From: Nocardia rosealba | Lineage (GTDB): Bacteria > Actinomycetota > Actinomycetes > Mycobacteriales > Mycobacteriaceae | NCBI RefSeq assembly: GCF_020216065.1 | Contig: NZ_JAIWNA010000001.1 | Coordinates: 248,001 to 312,000 of the forward strand | Length of the DNA stretch: 64,000 bases | Reading direction: 5' to 3' | Part shown: piece by piece, positions 18,762 to 27,614 of the stretch | How positions within the stretch are numbered: position 1 is the first letter of the stretch | How the letters are laid out: every line of letters starts with the position of its first letter | Made by a program: the position numbers and the translations under genes | Notes under the pieces: model-generated | Seen by the model: the letters and a program-made list of their open reading frames with translations, nothing else | Database searches by the model: none | What the model was told of the DNA's origin: nothing

Positions 18762-19652
18762 ATGAGTTCTGCCCCTGTGACCTCGGACGACCGTCGGTTC
18801 GTGTTGACGCTCGGCTGCCCCGACCGGCCCGGCATCATCGCCGCGATCTCCTCGTTCATCGCCGATTTCGGCGGGTCGATCGTGGAGGCCGGCTATCACT
18901 CCGACGGTGACATCGGCTGGTTCTTCACCCGGCAGGCGGTGAAGGCATCGACGGTGCCGTTCGGCATCGACGAACTGCGCACCCGGTTCGCGCAGGTGGC
19001 CGCGGAGTTCGGTCCCGAGACCGACTGGCAGCTGCACGACACCGGCGCCCGCCGCCGGGTGGTGCTACTGGTGAGCAAGGACGGGCACTGCCTGCACGAC
19101 CTGCTCGGCCGCGCGGGGGCCGGTGAGTTGCCCGCCACCATCGAGGCCGTCATCGGCAACCACCCCGACCTGGCCGCGATGACCGAGGCGCACGGGGTGA
19201 AGTTCCATCACGTGCCGTTCCCGAAGGACCCGGCCGAGCGCGGTCCGGCGTTCGAGCAGGTGCGCGAACTGGTCGACGTGCACGACCCGCACGCGGTGGT
19301 CCTGGCCCGGTTCATGCAGGTGTTGCCCGCCTCGCTGTGCGAGCACTGGGCGGGCCGGGCGATCAATATCCACCACAGCTTCCTGCCGTCGTTCGTCGGC
19401 GCCCGCCCCTACCACCAGGCCTACGACCGTGGGGTGAAGCTGATCGGGGCGACCTGCCACTACGTGACCGCCGAGCTGGACGCGGGCCCGATCATCGAGC
19501 AGGACGTGATCCGCGTGGATCACGCCGACGATGTGCCCGACATGGTCCGCCAGGGTCGCGATATCGAGCGGGTGGTGCTCGCCCGGGGCCTGCGCTGGCA
19601 TCTCGAGGGCCGGGTGCTGGTGCACGGCCGGCGCACCGTGGTGTTCGAGTAG
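18762..19652 (+). CDS. purU: Formyltetrahydrofolate deformylase
   Basis: A 296-residue PurU that hydrolyses 10-formyltetrahydrofolate to tetrahydrofolate and formate, balancing one-carbon pools. The N-terminal ACT domain spans about residues 10-85 (LTLGCPDRPGIIAAISSFI). The formyltransferase-like catalytic domain contains LARFMQVLPASLCEHW, the INIHHSFLPSFVGARPYHQA block with catalytic Asn/His context, and ATCHYVTAELDAGPIIEQD with the catalytic Asp. Length and domain order are normal. It starts 20 bases after the hydrolase stop and may be co-transcribed with it. It converges with the acetyltransferase gene, only 2 bases away. Confidence 0.93.
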   Translation: MSSAPVTSDDRRFVLTLGCPDRPGIIAAISSFIADFGGSIVEAGYHSDGDIGWFFTRQAVKASTVPFGIDELRTRFAQVAAEFGPETDWQLHDTGARRRVVLLVSKDGHCLHDLLGRAGAGELPATIEAVIGNHPDLAAMTEAHGVKFHHVPFPKDPAERGPAFEQVRELVDVHDPHAVVLARFMQVLPASLCEHWAGRAINIHHSFLPSFVGARPYHQAYDRGVKLIGATCHYVTAELDAGPIIEQDVIRVDHADDVPDMVRQGRDIERVVLARGLRWHLEGRVLVHGRRTVVFE

Positions 19653-19654
19653 GT

Positions 19655-20182
19655 CTACAGGTCGTAGAACGGCGCCGGGTAGCGGAATTCGCCGGTGACC
19701 GCCGGATCGTAGGCGGCGAGCGGCCTGACCTGGAAGTATTCGGCCCAGTCGGCCTGGTCGGGGACGATGCCGCGGCGCGCGCCCGGCACGAAACCGAAGC
19801 GCGAGTAGTAGTCGGGGTCGCCGACCAGTCCGACCACCGATTCGTCGAGCGCGTCGGCGGCGCCGAGGGCCGCGTGCACCAGGGCCGAACCGACGCCGGT
19901 CTTCTGATGGTCGGGGTCGACGCCGAGCGGGCCGAGGGCCAGCACCGGGAACGGGCCGATGCCCGCCCTGGTGAGGCAGATGTGCCCGACCACGGTGTCG
20001 TAGGCGAGGGCGACCAGCGACAATGTCGGCATCCAGGATTCGTCGGCGCGTAGGGCGTCGACCAGCGCGGGCTCCGGTGGTTCCGTGACGGCCGGATCGC
20101 CGAGATAGTGCGGGGCGAAGGCGGCACGGTGGATCGCGGCGATCGCCGCGGCGTCCGCAGGGGTCTCGCGACGAATCAACAC
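19655..20182 (-). CDS. GNAT family N-acetyltransferase
   Basis: A GNAT acetyltransferase of 175 residues. Visible family elements are [22 protein letters not shown] at the N-terminus, [25 protein letters not shown] as the acetyl-CoA binding motif A (Q/R-x-x-G-x-G/A variant KTGVGS), and [14 protein letters not shown], which is typical of the YhbS-like branch. The acceptor substrate is unknown. The frame is open further upstream, but GTG 20182 gives the conserved N-terminus and avoids overlap with deoC on the other strand. It shares a 70-base divergent promoter region with deoC. Confidence 0.86.
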   Translation of the reverse strand: MLIRRETPADAAAIAAIHRAAFAPHYLGDPAVTEPPEPALVDALRADESWMPTLSLVALAYDTVVGHICLTRAGIGPFPVLALGPLGVDPDHQKTGVGSALVHAALGAADALDESVVGLVGDPDYYSRFGFVPGARRGIVPDQADWAEYFQVRPLAAYDPAVTGEFRYPAPFYDL

Positions 20183-20252
20183 GGTCCAAGTCTCCCGGAT
20201 AGGGGTACGCGTGCGCAATGGACTTCTGTGCCGATATGCCAGACTCGCTCCC

Positions 20253-20912
20253 ATGACGTCGCTGACCCGGGCCGACGTGGCCGCCATGATCGATCACACC
20301 CTGCTCGCTCCCGAGGCGACTCCCGACCAGGTGAACGACCTGATCGCCGAGGCCCGCAAACTCGGCGTGTACGCGATCTGCGTTTCACCGTCGATGCTTC
20401 CGGTGCGCGCGCCGGGCCTGGTGGTCGCCACCGTCGCGGGATTCCCTTCGGGCAAACATCATTCGCTGATCAAGGGAGCCGAGGCACGTCTCGCCGTCGA
20501 CAGCGGCGCGGCCGAGGTGGACATGGTGATCGACGTGGGCGCCGCTGTGGCCGGTGATTTCGCGGCGGTGCTCACCGACATCATCACCGTGCGTGAGGCG
20601 GTCGAGGACCGGGCCGTGCTGAAGGTCATCATCGAATCGGCCGCGCTCACCGACGAGGCGATCGTCGGCGCCTGCCGGGCTGCCGAGAAGGCCGGTGCCG
20701 ATTTCGTGAAGACCTCCACCGGTTTTCATCCCGCCGGTGGGGCGAGCGTGCACGCGGTGCGGCTGATGGCCGAAACCGTCGGTGGCAGGCTCGGTGTCAA
20801 GGCCAGTGGCGGCATCAGGACCGCACAGGACGCGGCGGCGATGATCGAGGCGGGCGCCACCCGGCTCGGGCTGTCGAAGTCGGCGGTCGTGCTCGACGGC
20901 TTTCCGGACTGA
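20253..20912 (+). CDS. deoC: Deoxyribose-phosphate aldolase
   Basis: A 219-residue class I aldolase that splits 2-deoxyribose 5-phosphate into acetaldehyde and glyceraldehyde 3-phosphate in nucleoside catabolism. Conserved blocks are [54 protein letters not shown], then [10 protein letters not shown] carrying the Schiff-base lysine, and [11 protein letters not shown] with the second essential lysine. ATG 20253 is used; the frame opens slightly earlier but without a good start. It ends directly against the stop of the convergent DUF2993 gene. In M. tuberculosis deoC (Rv0478) also follows the hbhA block. Confidence 0.94.
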   Translation: MTSLTRADVAAMIDHTLLAPEATPDQVNDLIAEARKLGVYAICVSPSMLPVRAPGLVVATVAGFPSGKHHSLIKGAEARLAVDSGAAEVDMVIDVGAAVAGDFAAVLTDIITVREAVEDRAVLKVIIESAALTDEAIVGACRAAEKAGADFVKTSTGFHPAGGASVHAVRLMAETVGGRLGVKASGGIRTAQDAAAMIEAGATRLGLSKSAVVLDGFPD

Positions 20913-21644
20913 TCAGCAGCGCAGCTCGGCGTCGCTGCGCCCGGAGCTCTCCAGGACGGTGCGCCCGCCCGAAAGGTGAACGACCACACCGTCATCGGTG
21001 ACATCTACCTTCTGGGCACGCAGGCCGAGCGGGTAGCTCTGCAAGCTCTGGGTGAAGGTCTCGACGATGCCCTGCACCAGGTCGGTGGGCAGGCCGATGC
21101 CGAGCAGCTGCGCGGACTTGGTCTCCACCTCCACATTGCCGTTGCGGACCATCGGCTGCACCTGCAGCTGGGCCAGGCCGCCGAGCACGTCGAGGGTGAG
21201 CACGTCGCTGCTCGCCGAGGAGCTCACCCCGCTCACCATGGTGCCGAGGGTCTGGCGGATGCCGTCGTTGTTCCAGGTCACCTCGGCATTCGAGCTGCCG
21301 ACGGTCGCGCCGCCGCGCCCGCGATCGGTGAGTTCGATGTCGGAGAACTTCGCGTGCACGACCATGCCGACGGCCGGACCGAACTTGTTGTCCTCGCTGT
21401 CGATGCTCAGCGACCCGACCTTGCCGTCGAGATAGGTGATGAGCATCGGTTTCGGACCGAAACTCACGTCGATGCTCGAGCCCATCTCCTGCTCGAACTG
21501 GCTGCTGATGCAGCGCGAGATCTGGTGGCGGGCATACGCTTCGGTCGCCACGATGGTGCCGACGAGGAGCACGGCGACCACGGCCAACACGATCACCAGC
21601 GTGCGCCGACGGACCTTCGGGCGTTGGGGTGTCTGGGTGCTCAT
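20913..21644 (-). CDS. DUF2993 family membrane-anchored envelope protein
   Basis: A 243-residue protein with a single N-terminal membrane anchor (TLVIVLAVVAVLLVGTIVATEAYA) followed by a DUF2993 domain on the outer side. The domain begins RHQISRCISSQFEQEMGSSIDVSFG and alternates beta strands. DUF2993 proteins include LmeA, which takes part in lipomannan elongation in mycobacteria, and the domain resembles lipid-binding TULIP folds; both points are family knowledge. ATG 21644 has GGAAGAA upstream. An in-frame ATG at 21692 is possible but gives an atypical N-terminus. A related protein is encoded beside deoC in M. tuberculosis (Rv0479c, recalled). Confidence 0.8.
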   Translation of the reverse strand: MSTQTPQRPKVRRRTLVIVLAVVAVLLVGTIVATEAYARHQISRCISSQFEQEMGSSIDVSFGPKPMLITYLDGKVGSLSIDSEDNKFGPAVGMVVHAKFSDIELTDRGRGGATVGSSNAEVTWNNDGIRQTLGTMVSGVSSSASSDVLTLDVLGGLAQLQVQPMVRNGNVEVETKSAQLLGIGLPTDLVQGIVETFTQSLQSYPLGLRAQKVDVTDDGVVVHLSGGRTVLESSGRSDAELRC

Positions 21645-21772
21645 GACAGTCGATTCTTCCGGATTTTTCTGTGTCCGCTCTGAGGAGGCCATGAAGGCCT
21701 TCTTTCATTTTGTGATCTGCACCACTTCGCTAGGCGTAGCATGGCTGGATGGCTGGCGAGGGAGCGCGCCGG

Positions 21773-22357
21773 ATGGCGGGGACCACCGAACACCGGTGGC
21801 GGGTGCTGCGGCGCCTCGCCGGACGACACGCGGGGTTCTTCACCACCAGGCAGGTCCTGCGCACCGGCTGTGAGCTGCGGGTGCGGGCGGCACTGGCCGA
21901 CGGGTCGGTGACCAGATCGGGAGTCGGGATGCTGCGGTTGGCGCAATGGCGGCCCGGCCCGCTCGATGAATACGCGATGTGGGCGGCCTGGTTCGACGGT
22001 GCCGCCGTGGTGTCGTATCAGAGCGCGGCCGAACTGCACGGGCTCGGACGGTTGCGGCCACGGTTCCTGCACCTGTCGGTGTCGGCGGGGCGGCCACCGG
22101 TGACGCCACGGCTGGTGCTCACCCGCCGCAAGCTCACCGGGGCGGCGACGGAATCGGCGGGATCGTTCCTGGTGACCACACCGGCACGGACGGTGCTCGA
22201 CCTGGCCGAAACCGAGATCGCGCAGTCGGCGCTGAACGAGGTGGTGACCGACGCGGTTGCCATCCACCGGTGTGATGTCGACGAAATACGTTGGGGTGCA
22301 GAACAATTGGCTCCCCGGGCAGCCGGTCGGATACGGCGGGCACTGCTCGCGGTCTGA
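21773..22357 (+). CDS. AbiEi-like antitoxin domain protein (orphan)
   Basis: A 194-residue protein resembling the AbiEi antitoxin family of type IV toxin-antitoxin systems. The N-terminal winged helix reads LRRLAGRHAGFFTTRQVLRTG, then LRVRAALADGSVTRSGVGMLRL. A following AbiEi_C-like region contains SYQSAAELHGLG and TTPARTVLDLA. No AbiEii nucleotidyltransferase toxin and no DUF559 nuclease domain is found here, so it is an orphan or has another role, for example as a regulator. ATG 21773 has GAGGGAG about 8 bases upstream; an ATG at 21749 has none. It converges with the methyltransferase gene. Confidence 0.7.
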   Translation: MAGTTEHRWRVLRRLAGRHAGFFTTRQVLRTGCELRVRAALADGSVTRSGVGMLRLAQWRPGPLDEYAMWAAWFDGAAVVSYQSAAELHGLGRLRPRFLHLSVSAGRPPVTPRLVLTRRKLTGAATESAGSFLVTTPARTVLDLAETEIAQSALNEVVTDAVAIHRCDVDEIRWGAEQLAPRAAGRIRRALLAV

Positions 22358-22373
22358 CCTTCGTCCGGCGGGG

Positions 22374-23177
22374 CTACTCGCCCGCCTGCCACCCGTTCGG
22401 TGCGACGACATCCCACGGCACCGACAGCACACAATCACGCATCCGCCGGTTGTAGGCGCGCACCGGGAACCCGTTGGCACGCAACAACTCCGCCGTACCC
22501 CGCCAGCGGATACGTGGCCCGAAGGGTGCGAGTGCGGCACTGCGCTCCCAGGCCTGATCGGCGGCGGTGAGCAGGGCGTGCACCTTCTCGCCGCGAATAT
22601 TGCGGTGGATCAACACCTTCGGCAGTCGCTCGGCGATGTCGGACGGGCGCTCGACGGTGAACGGATCCCACGCGAGGGTGAGCGAGAGGGGGCGGTGCCG
22701 GTCGAGGAGCACCCAGGCGCTGCGGCGGCCGAGTTCGTCGCAGGTGCCGTCGACGAGCAGTCCGTCGGGTGCCAGATTCGACTGGATCCGCGACCAGGCG
22801 GCAGGGACCGCGTCCTCCGGATACTGGCGCAGCACATTGAAGGCGCGGACCAGCACCGGGCGCAGACCGGCCAGCTCGAAACCGCCACGGGCGAAACGCA
22901 CACCGTCGCGCGGGGGCAGCACCCGGGCGGGGTCGATCTCGAGGCCGACCACACGCAGATCGGGGCGAACGGTGCGCAGGCGCGCGGCCAGTTCGATCGT
23001 CGTCCAGCCCGCCGCGCCGTAGCCGAGGTCGACCACGAGCGGGTCGACGGCCTCGCGCAGGCGGGTGCTCACGAGGTCGTCGTTGACCAGCCAGCGGTCG
23101 CTGCGGCGCAACCGGTTGACGCCGGTGGTGCCGCGTGTGATGGTGCCGACCGGCACCGTCCTCCTCGTGCCGGTCAT
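22374..23177 (-). CDS. SAM-dependent methyltransferase-like protein
   Basis: A 267-residue protein with a recognisable but unusual class I methyltransferase core: VVDLGYGAAGWTTIELAARL as motif I, VVGLEIDPARV as motif II, and later LAPDGLLVDGTCDELGR. The usual glycine-rich GxGxG is replaced by GYGAAG. No specific substrate group can be named. It ends near the AbiEi-like gene, with which it converges, and follows a DUF2505 gene on the same strand with a 9-base gap, so it is probably the last gene of a three-gene unit with the two DUF2505 genes. Confidence 0.72.
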   Translation of the reverse strand: MTGTRRTVPVGTITRGTTGVNRLRRSDRWLVNDDLVSTRLREAVDPLVVDLGYGAAGWTTIELAARLRTVRPDLRVVGLEIDPARVLPPRDGVRFARGGFELAGLRPVLVRAFNVLRQYPEDAVPAAWSRIQSNLAPDGLLVDGTCDELGRRSAWVLLDRHRPLSLTLAWDPFTVERPSDIAERLPKVLIHRNIRGEKVHALLTAADQAWERSAALAPFGPRIRWRGTAELLRANGFPVRAYNRRMRDCVLSVPWDVVAPNGWQAGE

Positions 23178-23186
23178 GGGCGACGA

Positions 23187-23711
23187 TCAGACCGGATTCT
23201 TGGCGGCCGTCTCCAGCCAGCGCAGGGTCTCCTCCTGCTCGGCGCGGAACAGGTCGACGAGATTCACCAGCATCAGCTGTTCCAGGCGCGGGCCGACCAT
23301 GGGGATGAACACCTTGGCGACGGGGGAGAAGCGCATGGTGGCGCCGGTCTCGGTGGGGAACAGGCGGATGGTGCCGTTGAGGCTGCCCGGGCCCGCCGGG
23401 ATGGAGGCGGAGAACTTGCCCTCGGTCTCGTCGTGATCGAACGGACCCCAGCTCTCCTTGCGGGTGATGACCATGTCCTTGCGCATCACCGTCTGCGCGA
23501 TCTCCGGGAGCATCTCGCGCGGCAGGGTATGCGCGAGCACGATATCGATGCCGTCGTCGGTCACCTCATGGCTGACGACTTCGTTGTGCGGCGAGTACTT
23601 GCGCATCTCCTCGACGCGGGCTTCCCAGTAATCCCTGCTCTGCAGGGCTGCGTACAGCTCTTCAGTGGTGTGCAGGGGGTAGCGGGCGGAGTAGTCCAGT
23701 CGACGTGCCAT
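23187..23711 (-). CDS. DUF2505 family protein (first copy)
   Basis: A 174-residue DUF2505 protein, a family with a START/SRPBCC-like lipid-binding fold. The N-terminus MARRLDYSARYPLHTTEELYAALQSRDYWEARVEEM and the central IDIVLAHTLPREMLPEIAQTVM region parallel the neighbouring gene at 23760-24245 ([25 protein letters not shown]), so the two are tandem paralogues from an old duplication. No catalytic residues or signal peptide are seen. M. tuberculosis Rv0481c, between the nitrilase gene and murB, is recalled as the same family. The function is unknown; binding of a hydrophobic ligand is an inference from the fold. Confidence 0.8.
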   Translation of the reverse strand: MARRLDYSARYPLHTTEELYAALQSRDYWEARVEEMRKYSPHNEVVSHEVTDDGIDIVLAHTLPREMLPEIAQTVMRKDMVITRKESWGPFDHDETEGKFSASIPAGPGSLNGTIRLFPTETGATMRFSPVAKVFIPMVGPRLEQLMLVNLVDLFRAEQEETLRWLETAAKNPV

Positions 23712-23759
23712 GCCCGAACACGTTACCGGGGCGCCGTCACCGGGCGCCCCGGACGGGTC

Positions 23760-24245
23760 CTACTTGGTGGCGAGCCACTGTTCGGTGAAGGTGGCCTCGT
23801 TGCTCAGGAGTTCGGTGAGGCGTTCGGCGATGGCGGCTTCGATCTTGCCGCCGAAGAGGGGGATCTTCACCTCGATGGTGCCGGTGACCGAACCCTCGCA
23901 GCCGGTGGCGGTGGGGGTGAGGGTGACCCTGCCGCGGACGGTGGCGGGGGCGCCGTCGACGTGGGCCTCGAAGGTGCCCGAGGTGCCGGTGTAGTGCTCC
24001 ACGCGGGGGATCACCAGGTCGCCGGGGCGCACGGCGGTGATGGCGGGCGGGAGCTGGTCGGCGGGGATGGACTGCACCAGCTGGATGCGGACCTGGTCGC
24101 CGTCGACCGTCAGCGAATCGAGGCGCGCGCTGGGGCCGCCGACCTCGGCGATGCGGGCCTTCCAGTACTGCTCATCGGAGTACGCGGCGCGCACCGCGTC
24201 GATGGAATGCGTATAACCGGCCGTGAACGCCAGAGGTGTAGCCAT
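23760..24245 (-). CDS. DUF2505 family protein (second copy)
   Basis: A 161-residue paralogue of the adjacent DUF2505 protein. It keeps the same order of elements: [23 protein letters not shown], the [21 protein letters not shown] strand-helix block, and a C-terminal amphipathic helix ([27 protein letters not shown]). No signal peptide or enzyme motif is visible. The ATG start (24245) is back-to-back with the murB start: the two start codons overlap within the tetranucleotide CATG, so this gene and murB are divergent with no space between their coding regions, and the promoters must lie inside the opposite genes. Confidence 0.8.
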   Translation of the reverse strand: MATPLAFTAGYTHSIDAVRAAYSDEQYWKARIAEVGGPSARLDSLTVDGDQVRIQLVQSIPADQLPPAITAVRPGDLVIPRVEHYTGTSGTFEAHVDGAPATVRGRVTLTPTATGCEGSVTGTIEVKIPLFGGKIEAAIAERLTELLSNEATFTEQWLATK

Positions 24246-25377
24246 GTGCGACACGGTACCGTCTTCTGACGTGCGAACAACACGGGTGGTGTCCCCCGAA
24301 CAGCTGCGTGACCTGCTGGCCGAGACCGGTGCGGTGGTGCGCCCGGCGGTGCCGCTGTCGGAACTGACGACGCTGCGCGTCGGCGGGCCCGCGCTGGTCG
24401 CCGATTGCGACAGCACGTCCTCGCTCGTCGCCACCGTGCGGGCGCTCGACGAGGCAGGTGTCGCGGTGCTGCTCGTCGCGGGCGGGTCGAACCTGCTCAT
24501 CGACGACGCCGGTTTCGACGGTGTTGTGGTCCGGGTGCGCAACGCCGGAGTCGAGTTCGGCACCGATTCGGTGCTGGCCGAGGCGGGCGCGAACTGGGAC
24601 GAGCTCGTCGCGGCGACGGTCGCGGCCGGGTTCGGTGGGCTCGAATGCCTGTCGGGTATCCCGGGTTCGGTCGGGGCCACACCGGTGCAGAACGTCGGGG
24701 CCTACGGCGTGGAGGTGGAGTCGCTACTGAGCCGGGTGCGGCTGCTGGACCGGGTGAGCGGAGAGGTCCGCTGGGCGGAACCAGCCGAGCTCGGTTTCGG
24801 TTATCGCACCAGCGTGCTCAAGCACAGCGACGCCGCCGTGGTGCTTGCTGTTGAATTCCGGCTCGACCCCACCGGAACCAGCGCACCGTTGCGCTACGGC
24901 GAATTGGCCCGCGTGCTCGGCGCGAGCGAAGGCGAGACCCGGCCCGCCGCCCAGGTGCGCGCCGAGGTGCTTCGGCTGCGCGCGGGCAAGGGCATGGTGC
25001 TCGACCCCGCCGACCACGACACCTGGAGCGCAGGTTCGTTCTTCACCAACCCCGTCGTCGGCGACGACCGCCTCGACCAGGTGTTGGCCGCGATCACCGC
25101 CCACCTCGGCGAGGTGAGCGTCCCGACCTACCCGGCCCCTTCGGGCACCAAGTTCTCGGCGGGCTGGCTCATCGAACGCGCCGGTTTCGCCAAGGGTTTC
25201 CCCGGCGAGCACGCGGCCGCGCGGCTGTCGACCAAACACACTCTCGCCCTGACCAATCGGGGCTCGGCGCGGGCGGCCGACATCGTCGAGCTGGCCCGCA
25301 CGGTCCGCGACGGAGTGCGCGAACGGTTCGGCATCGTGCTCGAACCGGAACCGGTGACCGTCGGGATCAGTCTGTGA
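24244..25377 (+). CDS. murB: UDP-N-acetylenolpyruvoylglucosamine reductase
   Basis: A 377-residue MurB, the FAD- and NADPH-dependent enzyme that forms UDP-N-acetylmuramic acid in peptidoglycan synthesis. Hallmarks are [44 protein letters not shown] with FAD-binding residues, [22 protein letters not shown] with the catalytic serine, and [16 protein letters not shown] 24244 has AGAGG 7 bases upstream, though it overlaps the start of the divergent DUF2505 gene; a GTG at 24271 is a second choice. Its 3' end overlaps the convergent mscL gene by 11 bases. Position matches M. tuberculosis Rv0482 (recalled). Confidence 0.93.
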   Translation: MCDTVPSSDVRTTRVVSPEQLRDLLAETGAVVRPAVPLSELTTLRVGGPALVADCDSTSSLVATVRALDEAGVAVLLVAGGSNLLIDDAGFDGVVVRVRNAGVEFGTDSVLAEAGANWDELVAATVAAGFGGLECLSGIPGSVGATPVQNVGAYGVEVESLLSRVRLLDRVSGEVRWAEPAELGFGYRTSVLKHSDAAVVLAVEFRLDPTGTSAPLRYGELARVLGASEGETRPAAQVRAEVLRLRAGKGMVLDPADHDTWSAGSFFTNPVVGDDRLDQVLAAITAHLGEVSVPTYPAPSGTKFSAGWLIERAGFAKGFPGEHAAARLSTKHTLALTNRGSARAADIVELARTVRDGVRERFGIVLEPEPVTVGISL

Positions 25378-25837
25378 GCTGAGCCGGGTCCTTCTTGGCC
25401 TGCTCGGTGCTCAGCGCCGCGGTCTGCGCCGCATCAAGACCCTGCTGCTTGGCCAGCAGATCGCGGATCTCGATGAGCAGTTCGGTCTCGGTGGGCTCGG
25501 CTTCCTTGGTGGTGCCGAATTTGTTCTTCAGCGACTTCATCGGGACCATCAGCACGAAGTAGAGCACCGCGGCGACCATCATGAAGTCGATGAAGGCGGT
25601 GATGATCGGGCCGACCGCGATGAACGTGGCGGGCTTGTCGGCGATGAGCTGCACGCCGAGGCCGAGCTCATTGGTCGAGCCGAACACCGCGAGCAGCGGG
25701 TTCACAAAGCCCTTGGTGACCGAGGTGACCACCGCGGTGAACGCGGTACCCATCACCACCGCGACCGCGAGATCGATGACGTTCCCGCGCATCAGGAAGT
25801 TCTTGAAACCGTCGAATACCGACTTGATTCTGCCCAT
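25367..25837 (-). CDS. mscL: Large-conductance mechanosensitive channel
   Basis: A 156-residue MscL that opens under membrane tension to release solutes during hypo-osmotic shock. The N-terminal amphipathic helix and TM1 read [27 protein letters not shown], the periplasmic loop follows, and TM2 is [28 protein letters not shown]. The charged cytoplasmic helix ends in [21 protein letters not shown]. Length is close to the 151-residue M. tuberculosis channel. The -10-like hexamer TAACAT lies 7 bases before the ATG on this strand (25845-25850), so the mRNA may be leaderless. Confidence 0.95.
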   Translation of the reverse strand: MGRIKSVFDGFKNFLMRGNVIDLAVAVVMGTAFTAVVTSVTKGFVNPLLAVFGSTNELGLGVQLIADKPATFIAVGPIITAFIDFMMVAAVLYFVLMVPMKSLKNKFGTTKEAEPTETELLIEIRDLLAKQQGLDAAQTAALSTEQAKKDPAQLTD

Positions 25838-25915
25838 CGCAGAGATGTTAATGACTGGTTGTTCACTCAGCGAATTGTCAGCAACAATCTGTGGTCAGGC
25901 TCACGACCTGGGGTT

Positions 25916-26656
25916 TCAGTTCACCGGGCGACGCGAGAAGCGGCCGGGCCCCTCCTGATCGCGCGGCTTCACCACGATCGTGTCCAGGTTGACGTGCGCC
26001 GGCCTGCTCGCGGCGAAGGCGACGATCTGGGCGATGTCCTCGGCGTAGAGCGGGTCGATGCCCTCGTAGACCTTGGCCGCGCGCTCGGCGTCACCGTCGA
26101 AGCGGACGAGGGAGAACTCGGTCTCCACCGCGCCGGGCGCGATCTCGGTGAGCCGCACCGGCTGACCGAGCAGTTCCCCGCGCAGCGTCCGGTGCAGCAC
26201 GCCCTGGGCGTGCTTGGCGGAGGTGTAGCCCGCGCCGTTGTCGTAGGCGTGCATGGCCGCGATCGAGGTGACGGTGACGATCAGGCCGTCGCCGGAAGCG
26301 ATGAGCTTGGGCAGTAGCGCCTTGGTGACGCGCAGGGTGCCGAGCACGTTCGTCTCCCACATCCAGCGCCAGTCGTCGAGGTCGGCCTCGAGCACGGGCG
26401 CGAGCCCCTTCGCGCCGCCCGCGTTGTTGACCAGCACGTCGACCCGCTCCACCGCGTCGGTGAACGCGCGCACCGAGTCCTCGGAGGTGACGTCGAGTTC
26501 CAGCGCGGTGCCGCCGATCTCCTCGGCCAGCCGCTGCACGCGGTCGAAGCGGCGGGCCCCCACGTAGACGTGATACCCCTGCTTGGCCAGTTCCCGTGCG
26601 GTGGCTTCCCCGATGCCCGAGCTGGCTCCGGTGACGACGGCGGTGCGAGTGCTCAT
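25916..26656 (-). CDS. Short-chain dehydrogenase/reductase (Rv0484c-like)
   Basis: A 246-residue classical SDR. The coenzyme motif is VVTGASSGIGEATARELA near the N-terminus, NNAGG is present as VLVNNAGGAKGL, and the catalytic Tyr-Lys pair is in GAGYTSAKHAQGV with Ser in IVTVTSIAAMHAY. The arginine-containing GARRFDRVQ after strand 2 suggests NADP(H). The substrate is unknown. It is divergent from an alpha/beta hydrolase gene; the shared promoter region carries an 11-base inverted repeat. The same SDR follows murB in M. tuberculosis (recalled). Confidence 0.9.
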   Translation of the reverse strand: MSTRTAVVTGASSGIGEATARELAKQGYHVYVGARRFDRVQRLAEEIGGTALELDVTSEDSVRAFTDAVERVDVLVNNAGGAKGLAPVLEADLDDWRWMWETNVLGTLRVTKALLPKLIASGDGLIVTVTSIAAMHAYDNGAGYTSAKHAQGVLHRTLRGELLGQPVRLTEIAPGAVETEFSLVRFDGDAERAAKVYEGIDPLYAEDIAQIVAFAASRPAHVNLDTIVVKPRDQEGPGRFSRRPVN

Positions 26657-26686
26657 GAGCTGATCTTATCGGCGGCTGGTGCCGCG

Positions 26687-26780
26687 GTTCTCGGCCCTAA
26701 ACCCCTACCTCTTCCCTCCCTCCGGGCACTCCTTCGTCGCACCCTCCGGTCAGTCCAGAGGCAGGGGACGGGCCGAGAAC
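26687..26780. repeat. 11-base inverted repeat in the SDR/hydrolase promoter region
   Basis: GTTCTCGGCCC at 26687-26697 and GGGCCGAGAAC at 26770-26780 are exact inverse copies 72 bases apart, lying within the 136-base gap between two divergent genes. The right copy touches the -10-like TACTCT (26781-26786) of the hydrolase gene. The pair could be two half-sites for one regulator that loops DNA, or a large stem-loop. Confidence 0.5.
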
Positions 26781-26792
26781 TACTCTGTCGGC

Positions 26793-27614
26793 ATGGCTAT
26801 TCGTGATGCTGTCAGCGCCGATGGAACGACGATCGTCTACCGGGTCACCGGTCCGGAGACGGGCAGGCCGCTGGTGCTGCTGCACGGCTGGGCGGGCAAC
26901 CTGCGCTGCTGGGGCGGCGCCGCCGACGACCTCGCCCAGCGCTACCGGGTGATCGCGGTCGACCTGCGCGGGCACGGCTACTCCGACGACCCCGGCGTGT
27001 ACGACGACCCGAAGGCCTGGGCCGCCGACGTGGCCGCGGTGCTGGCCGCCGAGGGCATCGACTCCGGCGCCGTGCTGCTCGGCTGGTCCTACGGCGGCAT
27101 CGTCGCCACCGACTACCTCGCCACCTACGGCACCGGCGCCGTCGCGGCCGCGATCTACACCGGTTCGCTGGCCCACATCGGCCCAGGTGTGCCGGGTGCG
27201 GCGACCGGGCCCGCGATGGACAAGGCGATCCCCGGTGTCTTCGAGGAGTCGGCCGGGCGGGCGGTGCGCGCCTTCGCGGTGTTCGGCAATGCGAACACCG
27301 GACCGGGGGAGGACAAGGGTGTCGACGCGCAGCGGTTGTTCGGCGGCAGTCTCGCCACCGCGCCGTCGGTGCGCAAAGCGCTGTTCTACCGCACCATCGA
27401 CAACACCGAAACGCTTCGCGCCCTTGATGTTCCGGTGCTCGTGCTGCACGGCACCGCGGATCCGGTTGTGCCCGCCGACAACGGGCGCTACATCGTCGAC
27501 AACGTGCCGGGCGCGCGTGGTTCGTTCTGGGAGGGTGCCCAGCACGGGCTGTTCATCGAGGATCGGGCGCGGTTCGTCGCCGAGGTGAGCGAGTTCGTCG
27601 ACGCGCTGGACTGA
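26793..27614 (+). CDS. Alpha/beta hydrolase
   Basis: A 273-residue alpha/beta hydrolase, shorter and distinct from the one at 17689. The HGW oxyanion element is VLLHGWAGNLRCW, with VIAVDLRGHGYSDD next. The nucleophile elbow is GWSYGGI, the acid is in LHGTADPVVPADN, and the catalytic histidine is in GAQHGLFIED. A chloroperoxidase-like or esterase role is possible, but the substrate is unknown. TACTCT ends 6 bases before the ATG, so the transcript may lack a leader. It is divergent from the SDR gene. No M. tuberculosis counterpart is recalled at this position. Confidence 0.85.
   Translation: MAIRDAVSADGTTIVYRVTGPETGRPLVLLHGWAGNLRCWGGAADDLAQRYRVIAVDLRGHGYSDDPGVYDDPKAWAADVAAVLAAEGIDSGAVLLGWSYGGIVATDYLATYGTGAVAAAIYTGSLAHIGPGVPGAATGPAMDKAIPGVFEESAGRAVRAFAVFGNANTGPGEDKGVDAQRLFGGSLATAPSVRKALFYRTIDNTETLRALDVPVLVLHGTADPVVPADNGRYIVDNVPGARGSFWEGAQHGLFIEDRARFVAEVSEFVDALD

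Noticed and set aside
22257..24269. A 670-codon open frame on the plus strand opposite the methyltransferase and DUF2505 genes.
   Set aside because: Antisense shadow of three real genes; no start signal and no recognisable domain.
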